Shown: positions 14,210 through 14,867 of the stretch, one piece after another
How positions within the stretch are numbered: the stretch's first letter is position 1
Layout of the letters: each line of letters starts with the position of its first letter
Assembly (NCBI GenBank): GCA_033764265.1
Contig: JANRJB010000241.1
Location: forward strand, 1 to 14,867
Origin: VGEM01 sp033764265
GTDB taxonomy: Bacteria; Pseudomonadota; Alphaproteobacteria; Rhodospirillales; Rhodospirillaceae
Direction: 5' to 3'
DNA length: 14,867 bases
Notes under the pieces: model-generated
Database searches by the model: none
What the model was told of the DNA's origin: nothing
What the model saw: only the letters and a program-made list of their open reading frames with translations
Position numbers and translations under genes: made by a program

Positions 14210-14584
14210 TTATGCCGCAGCCTTGAGCTGGTAAGGCTGCACCAGGACCTCGGGCGGCAGACCCAACAGCATGCTCAGCGCGCGCACCATCGGCAGGGTC
14301 AGCGGTCGTCTGCGGTTCATAATCTCGGAGACGCGCCCGCGGCTGCCGATCGCCGGCTCGAGGTCGCGGCGCGTTAGGCCCTTTTGTTCCATCACGAATT
14401 CGATGGCGGCAATCGGATCGGGCGCCGGGATCGGATAGTGTTCGGCTTCGTAGGCCTCGATCAATGTCGCCAGAACGTCGCAGCGGTCGCCACGCGGCGT
14501 GCCGGGTTCGGCGTTCCACAGGCGCTCGACTTCTTTCAGGGCTGCCTTGTAATCGGCTTTGGTTCTGATCGGTCGGATGGTCAT
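14210..14584 (-). CDS. HigA-like helix-turn-helix protein, apparently without a toxin partner
   Basis: The 124-residue protein has an N-terminal helical region (KADYKAALKEVERLWNAEPG, 9-28) and an HTH_3/XRE-type domain at about 57-110 (IEFVMEQKGLTRRDLEPAIGSRGRVSEIMNRRRPLT). This two-part layout is typical of HigA-family antitoxins, which bind the HigB mRNA interferase and autorepress the operon. higB normally precedes higA. Here the gene 24 nt upstream is an AsmA-like protein and no small toxin frame fits. It may be an orphan antitoxin or a domesticated regulator. The ATG at 14584 has no good ribosome site. Its stop is 15 nt from that of the convergent Rieske gene. Confidence 0.8.
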   Translation of the reverse strand: MTIRPIRTKADYKAALKEVERLWNAEPGTPRGDRCDVLATLIEAYEAEHYPIPAPDPIAAIEFVMEQKGLTRRDLEPAIGSRGRVSEIMNRRRPLTLPMVRALSMLLGLPPEVLVQPYQLKAAA

Positions 14585-14608
14585 AGGTTCATGTCTAACA
14601 CAAGAGGA

Positions 14609-14867
14609 TTACCGAGTCGCCGGCGGGCGGGGTGGCTCGGGCGGGGCGGCGGACTCTGCCTCCGGCGCGGGCGCGGGCGGGTCGGGCTCGCGCGCGGCGG
14701 CTGGCGGTGAAGTCTCGAAGATCGATAAAATCTTGCGCAGGATGCCCGGCGCCAGCGCGGCCAGCGGATTGACGGTCGGCGCGGCGGTGGCGAGCGGCCC
14801 CTGCCAGCGGTAGGTGGCGGCGAAGATGCCGCTGCCCTTCTCGCCGCCGGTCAGGATGTCGCCGACC
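14609..14867 (-). CDS. AsmA-like/DUF3971 envelope protein, C-terminal fragment
   Basis: Only the last 85 residues are in the window; the gene continues past 14867. The conserved end GGEKGSGIFAATYRWQGPL followed by VNPLAALAPGILRKILSIF is, from memory, the characteristic C-terminus of large alphaproteobacterial AsmA-like (YhdP/DUF3971-related) proteins. These bridge-like proteins are anchored in the inner membrane and extend into the periplasm, where relatives move phospholipids towards the outer membrane. A 42-residue tail rich in proline, alanine and glutamate follows and is probably disordered. The stop is a TAA at 14609-14611, and the HigA-like gene begins 24 nt downstream, so the two may share a transcript. 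Confidence 0.75.
   Translation of the reverse strand, partial: VGDILTGGEKGSGIFAATYRWQGPLATAAPTVNPLAALAPGILRKILSIFETSPPAAAREPDPPAPAPEAESAAPPEPPRPPATR

Noticed and set aside
1..14867. CRISPR array, transposon or phage genes
   Set aside because: No regularly spaced repeats, transposase motifs or terminal inverted repeats were found.

Overview
This is a GC-rich, gene-dense stretch of bacterial chromosome, most likely from an alphaproteobacterium. Three observations point there. The adrenodoxin-type ferredoxin has the CEGCMACSTC form of its cluster loop. MnmA has an extended GKTCCAGQD loop. The neighbourhood anmK / tyrS / alpha-beta hydrolase / Rrf2 regulator / cysteine desulfurase is one I associate with that class. 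No mobile element, CRISPR array or phage gene is visible, and codon use looks even throughout.

Positions 1-3981 form a cell-envelope block. A family 2 glycosyltransferase (minus strand, C-terminus outside the window) diverges from a tight three-gene operon: a flippase-like polytopic membrane protein, lptF and lptG. LptF and LptG are the permease pair that extracts lipopolysaccharide from the inner membrane. Spacings of +3 nt and a 4-nt overlap imply co-transcription, so the unknown first gene probably also acts on lipid or glycan.

Positions 3989-5398 hold, on the minus strand, a predicted outer-membrane lipoprotein of the endonuclease/exonuclease/phosphatase superfamily and an elongator-type tRNA-Met(CAU). 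The tRNA has a near-consensus sigma70 promoter, a GC-rich discriminator and a leader hairpin.

Positions 5528-9491 are a minus-strand sulfur-handling run. In transcription order it is an Rrf2/IscR-like regulator, an IscS/NifS-type cysteine desulfurase, a 2Fe-2S ferredoxin, MnmA (tRNA 2-thiouridylase) and an exported rhodanese. The desulfurase can supply persulfide both for Fe-S clusters and for s2U34 synthesis by MnmA. No scaffold gene (iscU, sufBCD) lies here. The regulator lacks the three cluster-binding cysteines of E. coli IscR. A 312-nt divergent region with a 13-bp palindrome, a plausible promoter and a strong hairpin separates it from an alpha/beta hydrolase gene (9804-10496).

Positions 10503-14867 are mostly housekeeping genes. 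anmK (minus) diverges from tyrS (plus). A Rieske non-heme iron oxygenase follows on the plus strand. Convergent to it lie a HigA-like helix-turn-helix protein with no visible toxin partner and the C-terminal end of an AsmA-like envelope protein.

No wholly new system is evident. The observations most worth a second look are the sulfur cluster with its cysteine-poor Rrf2 regulator, the flippase-like gene fused into the lptFG operon, the orphan HigA-like protein and the lipoprotein phosphodiesterase.
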